From Rhodobacteraceae bacterium CCMM004 (GTDB lineage Bacteria; Pseudomonadota; Alphaproteobacteria; Rhodobacterales; Rhodobacteraceae), in contig RZWH01000003.1 of the NCBI GenBank assembly GCA_004005435.1, positions 434,001-498,000 of the forward strand: a stretch of DNA of 64,000 nt, given 5' to 3'. A program made the position numbers and the translations under genes. The notes beneath the pieces were generated by a model. It did no database searches. It saw nothing but the letters and a program-made list of their open reading frames with translations, and was not told the DNA's origin. Numbering within the stretch: position 1 is the first letter of the stretch; each line of letters starts with the position of its first letter. Of the stretch, positions 26,862 to 33,694 are shown one piece after another.

Positions 26862-27992
26862 TCATACCCAGACCAGTGCCCGCTGGGTCAGCGTAGCCAG
26901 CCGCGTGAGCACCGCGTCGGACACGGGCCCCGGCCGCGGGGGGTCGCGGAGGGTGGTGAACCAGACCTCAGGCGGGTTGCGGCCGCGGCTGTGCCCCTCC
27001 CACCTCAAATCGCGCAGCACCGCCGCGCCCTGGGGAGGCAGCCGGTCGGGGATCTCGATGCCGTTCAACACCGCCCACACCCCTGTCCAGCAGCGCCCGA
27101 CCGACCACGGGTTGTAGCCGCCGCCGCCCAGGACCAACAGGCGTCGCGCCACGGGCCTGAGCGCCGCGACGGCGGCCCAATGGGCATTATTGGACAGCGC
27201 CAGGCGCGACAGCGGATCCTCCAACAACGCGTCCGCCCCGCATTGCAGGACCAGCGCTTCGGGCGCGAAGTCCTGGAGCCGCGGGAGGATCAGACCTTCC
27301 AGCACCGCCTGGAACTCGGTGTCGTTGAAGCCCCGCGGCACCGGCAGATTCCAGACGGTCCCGGCGCCCCGATCCTCCAGCGCGCCGGTGAAGGGCCAGC
27401 GCCGCTCTTCGTGCACGGACACCATCAGAACGTCGGTGTCGCGGGCAAAGGCGTGCTCGACCCCGTCGCAGTGGTGCGCGTCGATGTCCACATAGGCCAC
27501 GCGCCGCACCCCCGCCGCGCGCAGCGACAGGATCGCCAGCACGGGGTCGTTGAGATAGCAGAACCCGTTGGCGCGGTCGGGCAGGCCGTGATGAGTGCCG
27601 CCGCCGGGGCTATGGATCACGCCGGGGTCGCGCAGGAGCTGCCCGGCCATGATCGAGGCGCCCGCGGCGGTGGCGGGGCGGCGGAACATCTCGCCATAGA
27701 CCGGGTTCGACAGGGTGCCGAGACCGTGGCGGGCGCGCACCTCGGCGCTGACCCGGCCCTGGGCTTCTGCCCGCTCCAGCGCCGCGAGATAGCCGGGCGT
27801 GTGCCACGCGGCGAGCGCGGCGGGGCGGGCCCGCGGCGAGGTCAGATACTGCGCCGGACCGAGCCATCCCAGAGCGCGCGTCAGGTCCATCACCGTCGGC
27901 ACCCGCGGCACCCGCAGGGGATGTCGGGGTCCGTAGGACGAGCCGCGATAGATGGTCGAGCCGATGAACCGCGGCGCGGCGCCGGGGCTCAA
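26862..27992 (-). CDS. Histone-deacetylase family protein (AcuC-like)
   Basis: A 376-aa class I/II deacetylase-fold protein. The catalytic features are visible: paired histidines in 'GGGTHHGLPDRANGFCYLND', zinc ligands in 'YVDIDAHHCDGVEHAF' and in 'QCGADALLEDPL', and the transition-state tyrosine in 'LGGGGYNPWS'. Bacterial members deacetylate acetyl-CoA synthetase (AcuC) or acetylpolyamines; the length and GGGGYN context fit the AcuC type. The most likely start is TTG at 27992, overlapping the glutathione peroxidase stop by four bases; no ATG or GTG gives a full N-terminus without running into that gene. It is the second gene of a two-gene operon. Confidence 0.9.
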   Translation of the reverse strand: MSPGAAPRFIGSTIYRGSSYGPRHPLRVPRVPTVMDLTRALGWLGPAQYLTSPRARPAALAAWHTPGYLAALERAEAQGRVSAEVRARHGLGTLSNPVYGEMFRRPATAAGASIMAGQLLRDPGVIHSPGGGTHHGLPDRANGFCYLNDPVLAILSLRAAGVRRVAYVDIDAHHCDGVEHAFARDTDVLMVSVHEERRWPFTGALEDRGAGTVWNLPVPRGFNDTEFQAVLEGLILPRLQDFAPEALVLQCGADALLEDPLSRLALSNNAHWAAVAALRPVARRLLVLGGGGYNPWSVGRCWTGVWAVLNGIEIPDRLPPQGAAVLRDLRWEGHSRGRNPPEVWFTTLRDPPRPGPVSDAVLTRLATLTQRALVWV

Positions 27993-28507
27993 TCGAGGAG
28001 CGCCTCGATCCGAGACGTCACCGCGCGCGACGTCGGCCGCGTGGCCGAACCCCATGTCGCCACCACCTGGCCCTGCCCGTCCAGGAGCACCTTGTTGAAG
28101 TTCCATGACGGCGCCCACCCCGTCTCGGCCGCGAGCCAGCGGTAGAAGGGATGCGCGTTCGGCCCCCGCACCTCGGTGATCTCGGTCATCGGCAGGTCGA
28201 GGCCGAAGGTCAGCTCGCAGAAATCCTTGACCGCGGCCTCGTCCTCCAGCTCCTGCCGAAAGGTGTTCGAGGGCACGGCCAGCACCTTGAGCCCGCGGTC
28301 GCGATAGCCCTCCCACAACGCCTGCAGCCCCTCGTATTGCGGGGTGAAGCCGCAGAGCGAAGCGGTGTTCACCACCATCACCGGACTGCCGCGCCAGGCG
28401 CCCAGGTCGATGTCCCCGCCGTCGATGGAGTCGAAGCGGAAGGTGCCGGCCGCCGCCGCCACCGCGCCCGACACGAGCAAGATCAAGGAAAAAATCGCCT
28501 GGCGCAT
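27989..28507 (-). CDS. Exported glutathione peroxidase-family protein
   Basis: A 172-aa thioredoxin-fold peroxidase with an N-terminal signal-like segment (MRQAIFSLILLVSGAVAAAAG). The peroxidatic cysteine is in 'VNTASLCGFTPQYEGLQALW', and the conserved Trp-Asn of the active site is in 'SWNFNKVLLD'. The second cysteine of the 'PCNQF' motif is serine here (PSNTF), so a resolving cysteine must lie elsewhere or another reductant is used. A periplasmic location is inferred from the leader. It probably reduces hydroperoxides. The ATG at 28507 is chosen because it opens the signal peptide; an in-frame ATG at 28522 adds five residues. Confidence 0.88.
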   Translation of the reverse strand: MRQAIFSLILLVSGAVAAAAGTFRFDSIDGGDIDLGAWRGSPVMVVNTASLCGFTPQYEGLQALWEGYRDRGLKVLAVPSNTFRQELEDEAAVKDFCELTFGLDLPMTEITEVRGPNAHPFYRWLAAETGWAPSWNFNKVLLDGQGQVVATWGSATRPTSRAVTSRIEALLD

Positions 28508-28633
28508 GGGTCTCCTCCGCACTCTGCGCCTCAGCTATGGCAGTTCGGCAACGGGTCAACCCGGCCGGTTTGCAGGCGTCCCGGCGCGTGCTAGCGTCGG
28601 GCCACGGGTCGGTCGCGTGCAGGAATCCCGCCG

Positions 28634-29101
28634 ATGAAGCTCAACCGCTTGCGCCCCAGGCCCCTGCGCCTCACCCCGCAGCAGACCCGCGAGGTCCGCA
28701 CGCAGTTCGCCGCGCTCTGCTGGCGGATGCGCAAGGATCGCCCCGAGTTCCTGTTGATCACCGGGCGCCGCAGCCGCCGTTGGGGGCTGCCGCGGGGCTG
28801 GCCCATGCCCGGCCACGCCCCGGCCGAGGCGGCGGCGGTCGAGGCCTTCGAAGAGGCGGGCGTCAGCGGCGAGACGGGCGACGTTTGCCTGGGCATCTAC
28901 ACCGCGCCGCCCGCGCGGGCTTGCGGCGACGTGCCGCGGGTCGTCGCGGTCTTTCCCTTGCGGGTCACGGACGAGCACGAGGAGTGGCCCGAGCGCGGCC
29001 AGCGCCGCCGCCGCTGGGTCCGGCGCAAGAAGGCCGCGGCGCTGCTCCGCGCCCCCGAACTGGCGCGGCTGATCCTGGACTTCGATCCCGCCCGCCTGTG
29101 A
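28634..29101 (+). CDS. NUDIX hydrolase
   Basis: A 155-aa Nudix protein. The Nudix box is present in a slightly altered form ('GWPMPGHAPAEAAAVEAFEEAGV'-type), with Val-Glu replacing the usual Arg-Glu before the EExG glutamates. The segment 'EFLLITGRRSRRWGLPRGWPM' is that of the diphosphoinositol polyphosphate/Ap4A hydrolase group found in alphaproteobacteria. It likely hydrolyses a nucleoside diphosphate-linked compound. It is divergent from the peroxidase gene, and a basic N-terminus ('MKLNRLRPRPLRL') precedes the domain. Confidence 0.88.
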   Translation: MKLNRLRPRPLRLTPQQTREVRTQFAALCWRMRKDRPEFLLITGRRSRRWGLPRGWPMPGHAPAEAAAVEAFEEAGVSGETGDVCLGIYTAPPARACGDVPRVVAVFPLRVTDEHEEWPERGQRRRRWVRRKKAAALLRAPELARLILDFDPARL

Positions 29102-29171
29102 CCCACGGTCCGCGGGCTTTGCATCGCCGCCGGTGCGGCCTATCTTGGGGGGTCTGAGGGAACGGATCGGC

Positions 29172-29582
29172 ATGATCAAGTACAGCCTGCACTGCGACCG
29201 CCAGCACCGGTTTGACAGTTGGTTCCAGTCGGCAGCGGCCTACGACGCGCTGGCCGCGGCGCGGCAGTTGGAGTGCCCGACCTGCGGCAGCGCCGCGGTG
29301 GACAAGGCGCCGATGGCGCCGCCCGTCGCCGCCGGGCGGCGGGAGGCGGCGACCCCCGCGCCCGCGCCCGATGGCAAGCTCGCCGCGCTGAAGCGCAAGA
29401 TCGAGGCCGAAAGCACCTATGTCGGCCGCGACTTTGCCCGCGAGGCCCGCGCGATCCACGAGGGCGAGGTGCCAGAGAGGTCGATCTATGGCGAAGCCGC
29501 CCCGGCCGAGGCGCGGGCCCTGATCGAGGACGGGGTGCCGGTGGCCCCGCTGCCCTTCATCCCCAGCCGCAAGTCCAACTGA
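29172..29582 (+). CDS. DUF1178 family protein
   Basis: A 136-aa protein of DUF1178. It opens 'MIKYSLHCDRQHRFDSWFQSAAAYDAL' and has 'LECPTCGSAAVDKAPMAP', so Cys8 together with the CPTCG pair may bind zinc. A C-terminal region 'YVGRDFAREARAIHEGEVPERSIYGEA' is the conserved family end. The function is unknown; the family is common in alphaproteobacteria. The ATG at 29172 starts the conserved sequence; the longer reading has an unrelated N-terminus. The stop TGA overlaps the next start by one base (TGATG). Confidence 0.88.
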   Translation: MIKYSLHCDRQHRFDSWFQSAAAYDALAAARQLECPTCGSAAVDKAPMAPPVAAGRREAATPAPAPDGKLAALKRKIEAESTYVGRDFAREARAIHEGEVPERSIYGEAAPAEARALIEDGVPVAPLPFIPSRKSN

Positions 29583-30229
29583 TGCGCGTGCTGATCACCG
29601 GCGCGGGCCGCGGCATCGGCGCAGCTCTGGCCCGGCGGCTCGCCGCCGACGGCCACGAGGTGATCGGCACGGTCCGCGGCACGCCGCCCGACGGCTGGCT
29701 CGCCTGCGACGTCGCCGACCCCGCGTCGGTGACGGCGATGGCGCAGGCCTTCGGCGCCCGGCCGCTCGACCTCCTCGTCTGCAACGCCGGCGTGTATCTG
29801 GACAAGGGCCACGCCCTCGACACCGGATACGACGCCGATCTCTGGGCGCGCACGTTCGCGGTCAACGTGACGGGGGTGTTTCTGACCGTCCAGGCGCTCC
29901 TGCCCAATCTGCGGGCCGCGCGGGGCAAGGTGGCGGTGATCTCCAGCCAGATGGGCAGTTCGCAGAAGGCCGGCGGCGGCGGCTATATCTATCGCGCGTC
30001 CAAGGCCGCGGCCACCAACCTGGCGCTGAACCTCGCCGCGGACCTGCGGGGCGACGGCATCGCGGTGGGCGCCTGGCACCCGGGCTGGGTGCAGACCGAC
30101 ATGGGCGGGGCCGCGGCCGACGTTACCGCCGTCGATGCCGCCGACGGCCTGGCCGCGGAGTTCGCCCGGCTGAGCCTGGAGACCACCGGGTCGTTCCGCA
30201 CCTGGGACGGCCGCGACCACCCGGTCTGA
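29582..30229 (+). CDS. Short-chain dehydrogenase/reductase
   Basis: A 215-aa SDR with the nucleotide-binding 'VLITGAGRGIGAALARRLA', the 'LLVCNAGVYLDKG' NAG motif, the catalytic serine region 'VAVISSQMGSSQKAGGGGYIYRASKAA' (Ser, Tyr and Lys all present) and the 'HPGWVQTDMGG' loop. It reduces or oxidises an unknown alcohol or carbonyl with NAD(P). Its length is slightly short, as in the CsgA/C-factor-like SDR group. Translationally coupled to the DUF1178 gene, it is the last gene before the palindromic repeats upstream of lysC. Confidence 0.9.
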   Translation: MRVLITGAGRGIGAALARRLAADGHEVIGTVRGTPPDGWLACDVADPASVTAMAQAFGARPLDLLVCNAGVYLDKGHALDTGYDADLWARTFAVNVTGVFLTVQALLPNLRAARGKVAVISSQMGSSQKAGGGGYIYRASKAAATNLALNLAADLRGDGIAVGAWHPGWVQTDMGGAAADVTAVDAADGLAAEFARLSLETTGSFRTWDGRDHPV

Positions 30230-30274
30230 GCCGCCCCCAACGCCCTCCGGCGCGACGGCAGCCACCTGCGCGGG

Positions 30275-30321
30275 CAAGGATTTTCGAAAATCCTTGGCCC
30301 AAGGGCCTTCGAAGGCCCTTG
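30275..30321. repeat. Composite palindrome pair upstream of lysC
   Basis: Two perfect palindromes lie side by side: 30275-30296 (core AAGGATTTTCGAAAATCCTT) and 30300-30321 (core AAGGGCCTTCGAAGGCCCTT). The same pair occurs in reversed order at 31654-31698, so the whole unit is inverted on the other side of lysC. Each arm pair could form a hairpin of ten or more base pairs; lacking a T-run it is not a classical terminator. It resembles BIME/REP-like palindromic units. Confidence 0.75.
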
Positions 30322-30388
30322 CCCGCGGCCTTGCGCCCGCCGCCCGCCCCCCCTAGGAACGCGCAAACGTTTCAACCCGGACCCCGCG

Positions 30389-31630
30389 ATGTCCATTCTG
30401 GTGATGAAGTTCGGCGGCACCTCGGTCGCCACCCTCGACCGCATCCGCCGCGCGGCCAAGCGTGTGGGCCGCGAGGTGGCGCAGGGGCACGACGTGATCG
30501 TCATCGTCTCGGCCATGGCGGGCAAGACCAACGAACTGGTCGGTTGGGTGGGCGAGACCTCGCCCTTCTACGACGCCCGCGAATACGACGCGGTGGTGAG
30601 CTCGGGCGAAAACGTCACCGCGGGCCTCATGGCGCTGACGCTCCAGGAGATGGACATCCCCGCCCGCTCCTGGCAGGGCTGGCAGGTCCCGCTCAGGACC
30701 AGCGGCCAGCACGGCGCGGCCCGGATCCGCGAGATCCCCACCGACAATATCGGCGCCAAGTTTGCCCAAGGCATGAAGGTCGCGGTGGTCGCGGGGTTCC
30801 AGGGGATCAGCCCCGAGGGCCGGATCACGACCCTGGGCCGCGGCGGCAGCGACACGACCGCGGTGGCCTTCGCCGCCGCATTCGGCGCGGTCCGCTGCGA
30901 CATCTACACCGACGTGGACGGCGTCTACACGACCGACCCCCGCATCGCCGACAAGGCGCGCAAGCTCGACCGCATCGCCTTCGAGGAGATGCTGGAACTG
31001 GCGAGCCTCGGGGCCAAGGTGCTCCAGACCCGGTCGGTGGAGCTGGCCATGCGCTATGGCGTGCGGCTCAGGGTGCTGTCGAGCTTCGAGGACAACGACG
31101 AACACGCGGGCACGCTGGTTTGCCCCGAGGAGGAAATCGTGGAGAGCAACGTGGTGGCGGGCGTCGCCTATTCCCGCGACGAGGCCAAGATGACGCTAAT
31201 TTCGGTCGCCGACCGCCCCGGCATCGCCGCGGCGATCTTCGGCCCGCTGGCCGAGGCCGGGGTGAACGTGGACATGATCGTTCAGAACATCGCAGAGGAG
31301 GGGCGCACCGACATGACCTTCTCCTGCCCCGTGGACCAGGTGCCGCGGGCGGACAAGGCGATGCAGGAGGCCAAGGCGCGTGGCGAAATCAACTTCCACG
31401 ACCTCGTCGCCGACACCGACGTGGCCAAGGTCAGCGTCGTCGGCATCGGGATGCGCAGCCACGCGGGCGTGGCCGCGCAGATGTTCAAGTGCCTCAAGGA
31501 TGAAAACATCAACATCAAGGTGATCACCACGTCGGAGATCAAGATCTCCGTGCTGATCGACCGCAAATACATGGAACTGGCCGTCCAGGCCCTGCACGAC
31601 TCGTTCGAACTGGAGCGCGCGGGCACCTGA
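30389..31630 (+). CDS. lysC: Aspartate kinase
   Basis: A 413-aa monofunctional aspartokinase that phosphorylates L-aspartate as the first step to lysine, threonine and methionine. The N-terminal kinase domain opens 'ILVMKFGGTSVA' and has 'VSSGENVTAGLMA', 'TTLGRGGSDTTAVAFAAAFGA' and 'YTDVDGVYTTDPRIADKARKL'. Tandem ACT regulatory domains follow from about residue 265 ('MTLISVADRPGIAAAIFGPLAEAGVNVDMI' and 'VSVVGIGMRSHAGVAAQMFKCL'), so feedback control by lysine and threonine is expected. Flanked on both sides by inverted copies of a palindrome pair. Confidence 0.97.
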   Translation: MSILVMKFGGTSVATLDRIRRAAKRVGREVAQGHDVIVIVSAMAGKTNELVGWVGETSPFYDAREYDAVVSSGENVTAGLMALTLQEMDIPARSWQGWQVPLRTSGQHGAARIREIPTDNIGAKFAQGMKVAVVAGFQGISPEGRITTLGRGGSDTTAVAFAAAFGAVRCDIYTDVDGVYTTDPRIADKARKLDRIAFEEMLELASLGAKVLQTRSVELAMRYGVRLRVLSSFEDNDEHAGTLVCPEEEIVESNVVAGVAYSRDEAKMTLISVADRPGIAAAIFGPLAEAGVNVDMIVQNIAEEGRTDMTFSCPVDQVPRADKAMQEAKARGEINFHDLVADTDVAKVSVVGIGMRSHAGVAAQMFKCLKDENINIKVITTSEIKISVLIDRKYMELAVQALHDSFELERAGT

Positions 31631-31653
31631 CGCCGCCGCCGGGGCTGGGCGGG

Positions 31654-31698
31654 CAAGGGCCTTCGAAGGCCCTTGCCAAGGATTTTCGAAAATCCTTG
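31654..31698. repeat. Composite palindrome pair downstream of lysC
   Basis: The mirror of the unit at 30275-30321: the GC-type palindrome (31654-31675, core AAGGGCCTTCGAAGGCCCTT) comes first and the AT-type (31677-31698, core AAGGATTTTCGAAAATCCTT) second. It lies between the convergent lysC and LysR genes and could work as a bidirectional transcript end or RNA-stabilising structure. Confidence 0.75.
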
Positions 31699-31703
31699 CC
31701 CGC

Positions 31704-32612
31704 TCAGGGGGCCGCCGTCGCGCGCGCGATGTGGGCGGTCAGGCCCTGTGCCAGCGCGTCCCAGACCGCCGCGACGCGCGGGATGCGCCGGACGGTCTCT
31801 GGGGCGGCCAGCCACACCGGCAGCACCGGCAGGGGCATATCCAGCGCGATCTCCTTGATCCCGTCGCCGCCCGCCCCCCTCTGGCCGAAGCCCACGCCGC
31901 AGCCGGCACGGACCAGTTCCCAATAGGTGGTCTGGTGGTCGCAGCGGACGGCGAAGAAGTCGCGGTCCACCTCCCACCCCGCAGCGCGGAAGCCGCGGAG
32001 GATCTCGTCGTTGCGGTCGTAGCCGATCACGTCCAGGCGGGCCAGGTCCGCCGTCCCTTGAGGCCGCCCCACCCGGTCGAGATAGCGCGTCGCGCCGAAG
32101 AGGCCGAGGCGCACGTCGCCTAGATGCCGCGCCACGATGTCGAGCTGGGTCGGGCGATACATCCGCACCGCGATGTCCGCCTCGCGGTAGAGCAGGTTGT
32201 CGCTCAGATCGTTCGCCACGAGGTCCAGTGCGATCTCGGGATGGGCGCGGCGCAGCTCGGCCAGGATCGGCGGCAGCACGTGGTGGGCGACGAACACGCT
32301 GGCCGTCACCCGCACCGTGCCGCTGAGCCCCGCATCGCCGCCTGCGGCCGCCAGGCCCAGCCGCTCGGCGGCCTCCCGCATCGCGCGCGCGGGCTCCACC
32401 AGCGCCGCACCGGCCTCGGTGAGGTCGAGCCCGTCGCGGCGGCGGCGGAACAGGACCGCACCCAGCCCCGCCTCCAGCGCCGCAATGTGGCGGCCCACCG
32501 TCGGCTGGCTCAGCCCCAGCGTCCGGGCCGCCGCGGAGAGCGAGCCCGCCTCGACCACGGCGAGGAACACCTGGACGCGGGACCAGTCGAGAGCAGCGGG
32601 GGCACGGGGCAT
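31704..32612 (-). CDS. LysR-family transcriptional regulator
   Basis: A 302-aa LysR regulator. The N-terminal helix-turn-helix is 'VFLAVVEAGSLSAAARTLGLSQPTVGRHIAALEAGLGAVLF', followed by a periplasmic-binding-like effector domain ('GTVRVTASVFVAHHVLPPILAELRRAHPEIALDLVAND'). It is divergent from an epimerase-family gene, with 97 bases between starts; that gap holds a perfect palindrome, GCAGATCTGC (32626-32635), and AT-rich sequence 'GCGAAATCTGTCAATT' suitable for a LysR box. It probably controls its neighbour; the effector is unknown. Confidence 0.93.
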   Translation of the reverse strand: MPRAPAALDWSRVQVFLAVVEAGSLSAAARTLGLSQPTVGRHIAALEAGLGAVLFRRRRDGLDLTEAGAALVEPARAMREAAERLGLAAAGGDAGLSGTVRVTASVFVAHHVLPPILAELRRAHPEIALDLVANDLSDNLLYREADIAVRMYRPTQLDIVARHLGDVRLGLFGATRYLDRVGRPQGTADLARLDVIGYDRNDEILRGFRAAGWEVDRDFFAVRCDHQTTYWELVRAGCGVGFGQRGAGGDGIKEIALDMPLPVLPVWLAAPETVRRIPRVAAVWDALAQGLTAHIARATAAP

Positions 32613-32625
32613 GCGATCCTGAATG

Positions 32626-32635
32626 GCAGATCTGC
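32626..32635. promoter_or_regulatory. Palindrome in LysR/epimerase divergent promoter
   Basis: A perfect 10-base palindrome, GCAGATCTGC, 14 bases upstream of the lysR-type start and followed by AAATCTGTCAATT. It is the natural candidate for autoregulatory LysR binding, though it is short and lacks an unambiguous T-N11-A arrangement. Confidence 0.35.
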
Positions 32636-32709
32636 GAAATCTGTCAATTCCGCAACGCAGGCGAATGGCGCATCGTCCCGCCATTGCGACAGCACAGGGA
32701 GACCGCGCC

Positions 32710-33612
32710 ATGACCGGAACCGTTCTGATCCTCGGCGCCTCCGGACGCTTCGGCGGCCACGCGGCCGAGGCCTTCTGGGACGCCGGGTGGCGTGTGCGGC
32801 TCTACGATCGGGCCGGGGACCGGCCGCTGATCGACGCGGCAGGGGGCGCCGACCTGATCGTCAACGGCTGGAACCCGCCCTACCCGCGCTGGCGGCCCGA
32901 GGTGCCGCGCCTGACCGAGGCGGTGATCGCCGCAGCGCGTGCCAGCGGCGCCACCGTGCTCCTGCCCGGCAACATCTACGTCTACGGTGCCGAGGCACCG
33001 GCGCGCCTCTCTCCCGACACCCCCCACGCCGCACGCAATCCGCTGGGCCGGGTGCGGGTGGAAATGGAGGCGGCCTATCGTGCCGCGGGGGTGCGCACCA
33101 TCGTGCTGCGGGCGGGAGACTTCATCGACACCCGCCCCGGCGGCAACTGGTTCGAGGCGGTGGTGACGGCGCCCCTCGACCGCGGCCGCGTCCGCTATCC
33201 CGGGCCGCTCGACCGCGCCCATGCCTGGGCGTTCCTGCCGGATCTGGCGCGCGCAGCGGTGGCGCTCGCGGAAGTCCGGGCAGACCTGCCCGCCTTCGCC
33301 GACCTGCCCTTCGCCGGGCTGACCCTCACCGGGGCCGACCTGATCGCCGGGTTGGCCCAGGCGGCGGGCCGCCCCCTGCGGCCGGCGCCGTTCCCCTGGC
33401 CCGTGCTGCGGCTGGCCGCGCCGGTCTGGCCGATGGCGCGGCATCTGTGCGAGATGCGCTATCTCTGGGCCCGTCCTCACCGTCTTGACCCCCGCCCCCT
33501 GGCGCAGGTGCTGCCCCGCCTTCGCACGACGCCCAGCGGTGCGGCCCTGGCCGCCGCCATCGCCCATCGCGGCGCCGTCCCCGCCGCCACGCGGGCCGCG
33601 ACCCCCGCCTGA
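32710..33612 (+). CDS. NAD-dependent epimerase/dehydratase family protein
   Basis: A 300-aa extended-SDR-like protein. The N-terminal 'VLILGASGRFGGHAAEAFWDAGWRVRLYDR' is a Rossmann motif; later 'LLPGNIYVYGAEAPARLS' and 'VRTIVLRAGDFIDTRPGGNWFE' resemble the NAD(P)H-binding/epimerase branch. The catalytic Tyr-x-x-x-Lys is not obvious at the usual place, so it may be an atypical reductase or a non-catalytic member. The C-terminal 30 residues are Ala/Arg-rich. Likely under control of the divergent LysR regulator. Confidence 0.85.
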   Translation: MTGTVLILGASGRFGGHAAEAFWDAGWRVRLYDRAGDRPLIDAAGGADLIVNGWNPPYPRWRPEVPRLTEAVIAAARASGATVLLPGNIYVYGAEAPARLSPDTPHAARNPLGRVRVEMEAAYRAAGVRTIVLRAGDFIDTRPGGNWFEAVVTAPLDRGRVRYPGPLDRAHAWAFLPDLARAAVALAEVRADLPAFADLPFAGLTLTGADLIAGLAQAAGRPLRPAPFPWPVLRLAAPVWPMARHLCEMRYLWARPHRLDPRPLAQVLPRLRTTPSGAALAAAIAHRGAVPAATRAATPA

Positions 33613-33694
33613 CCGCGGCAAAGAACGTTTCCCTCTCGGCCCCCATGTGCTCTACCTGCCCTGCCGGAACAGCCCCCGGCGAGGGACGCAGGCC

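Noticed and set aside
28634-29101. MutT/8-oxo-dGTPase assignment for the Nudix protein
   Set aside because: The Nudix box lacks the Arg-Glu pair in its usual form, and the surrounding sequence is closer to diphosphoinositol polyphosphate/Ap4A-type hydrolases, so the specific name is not supported.
31704-32711. Longer LysR start at 32711
   Set aside because: The added 33 residues show no LysR resemblance, cross the palindrome in the divergent promoter and overlap the epimerase start.
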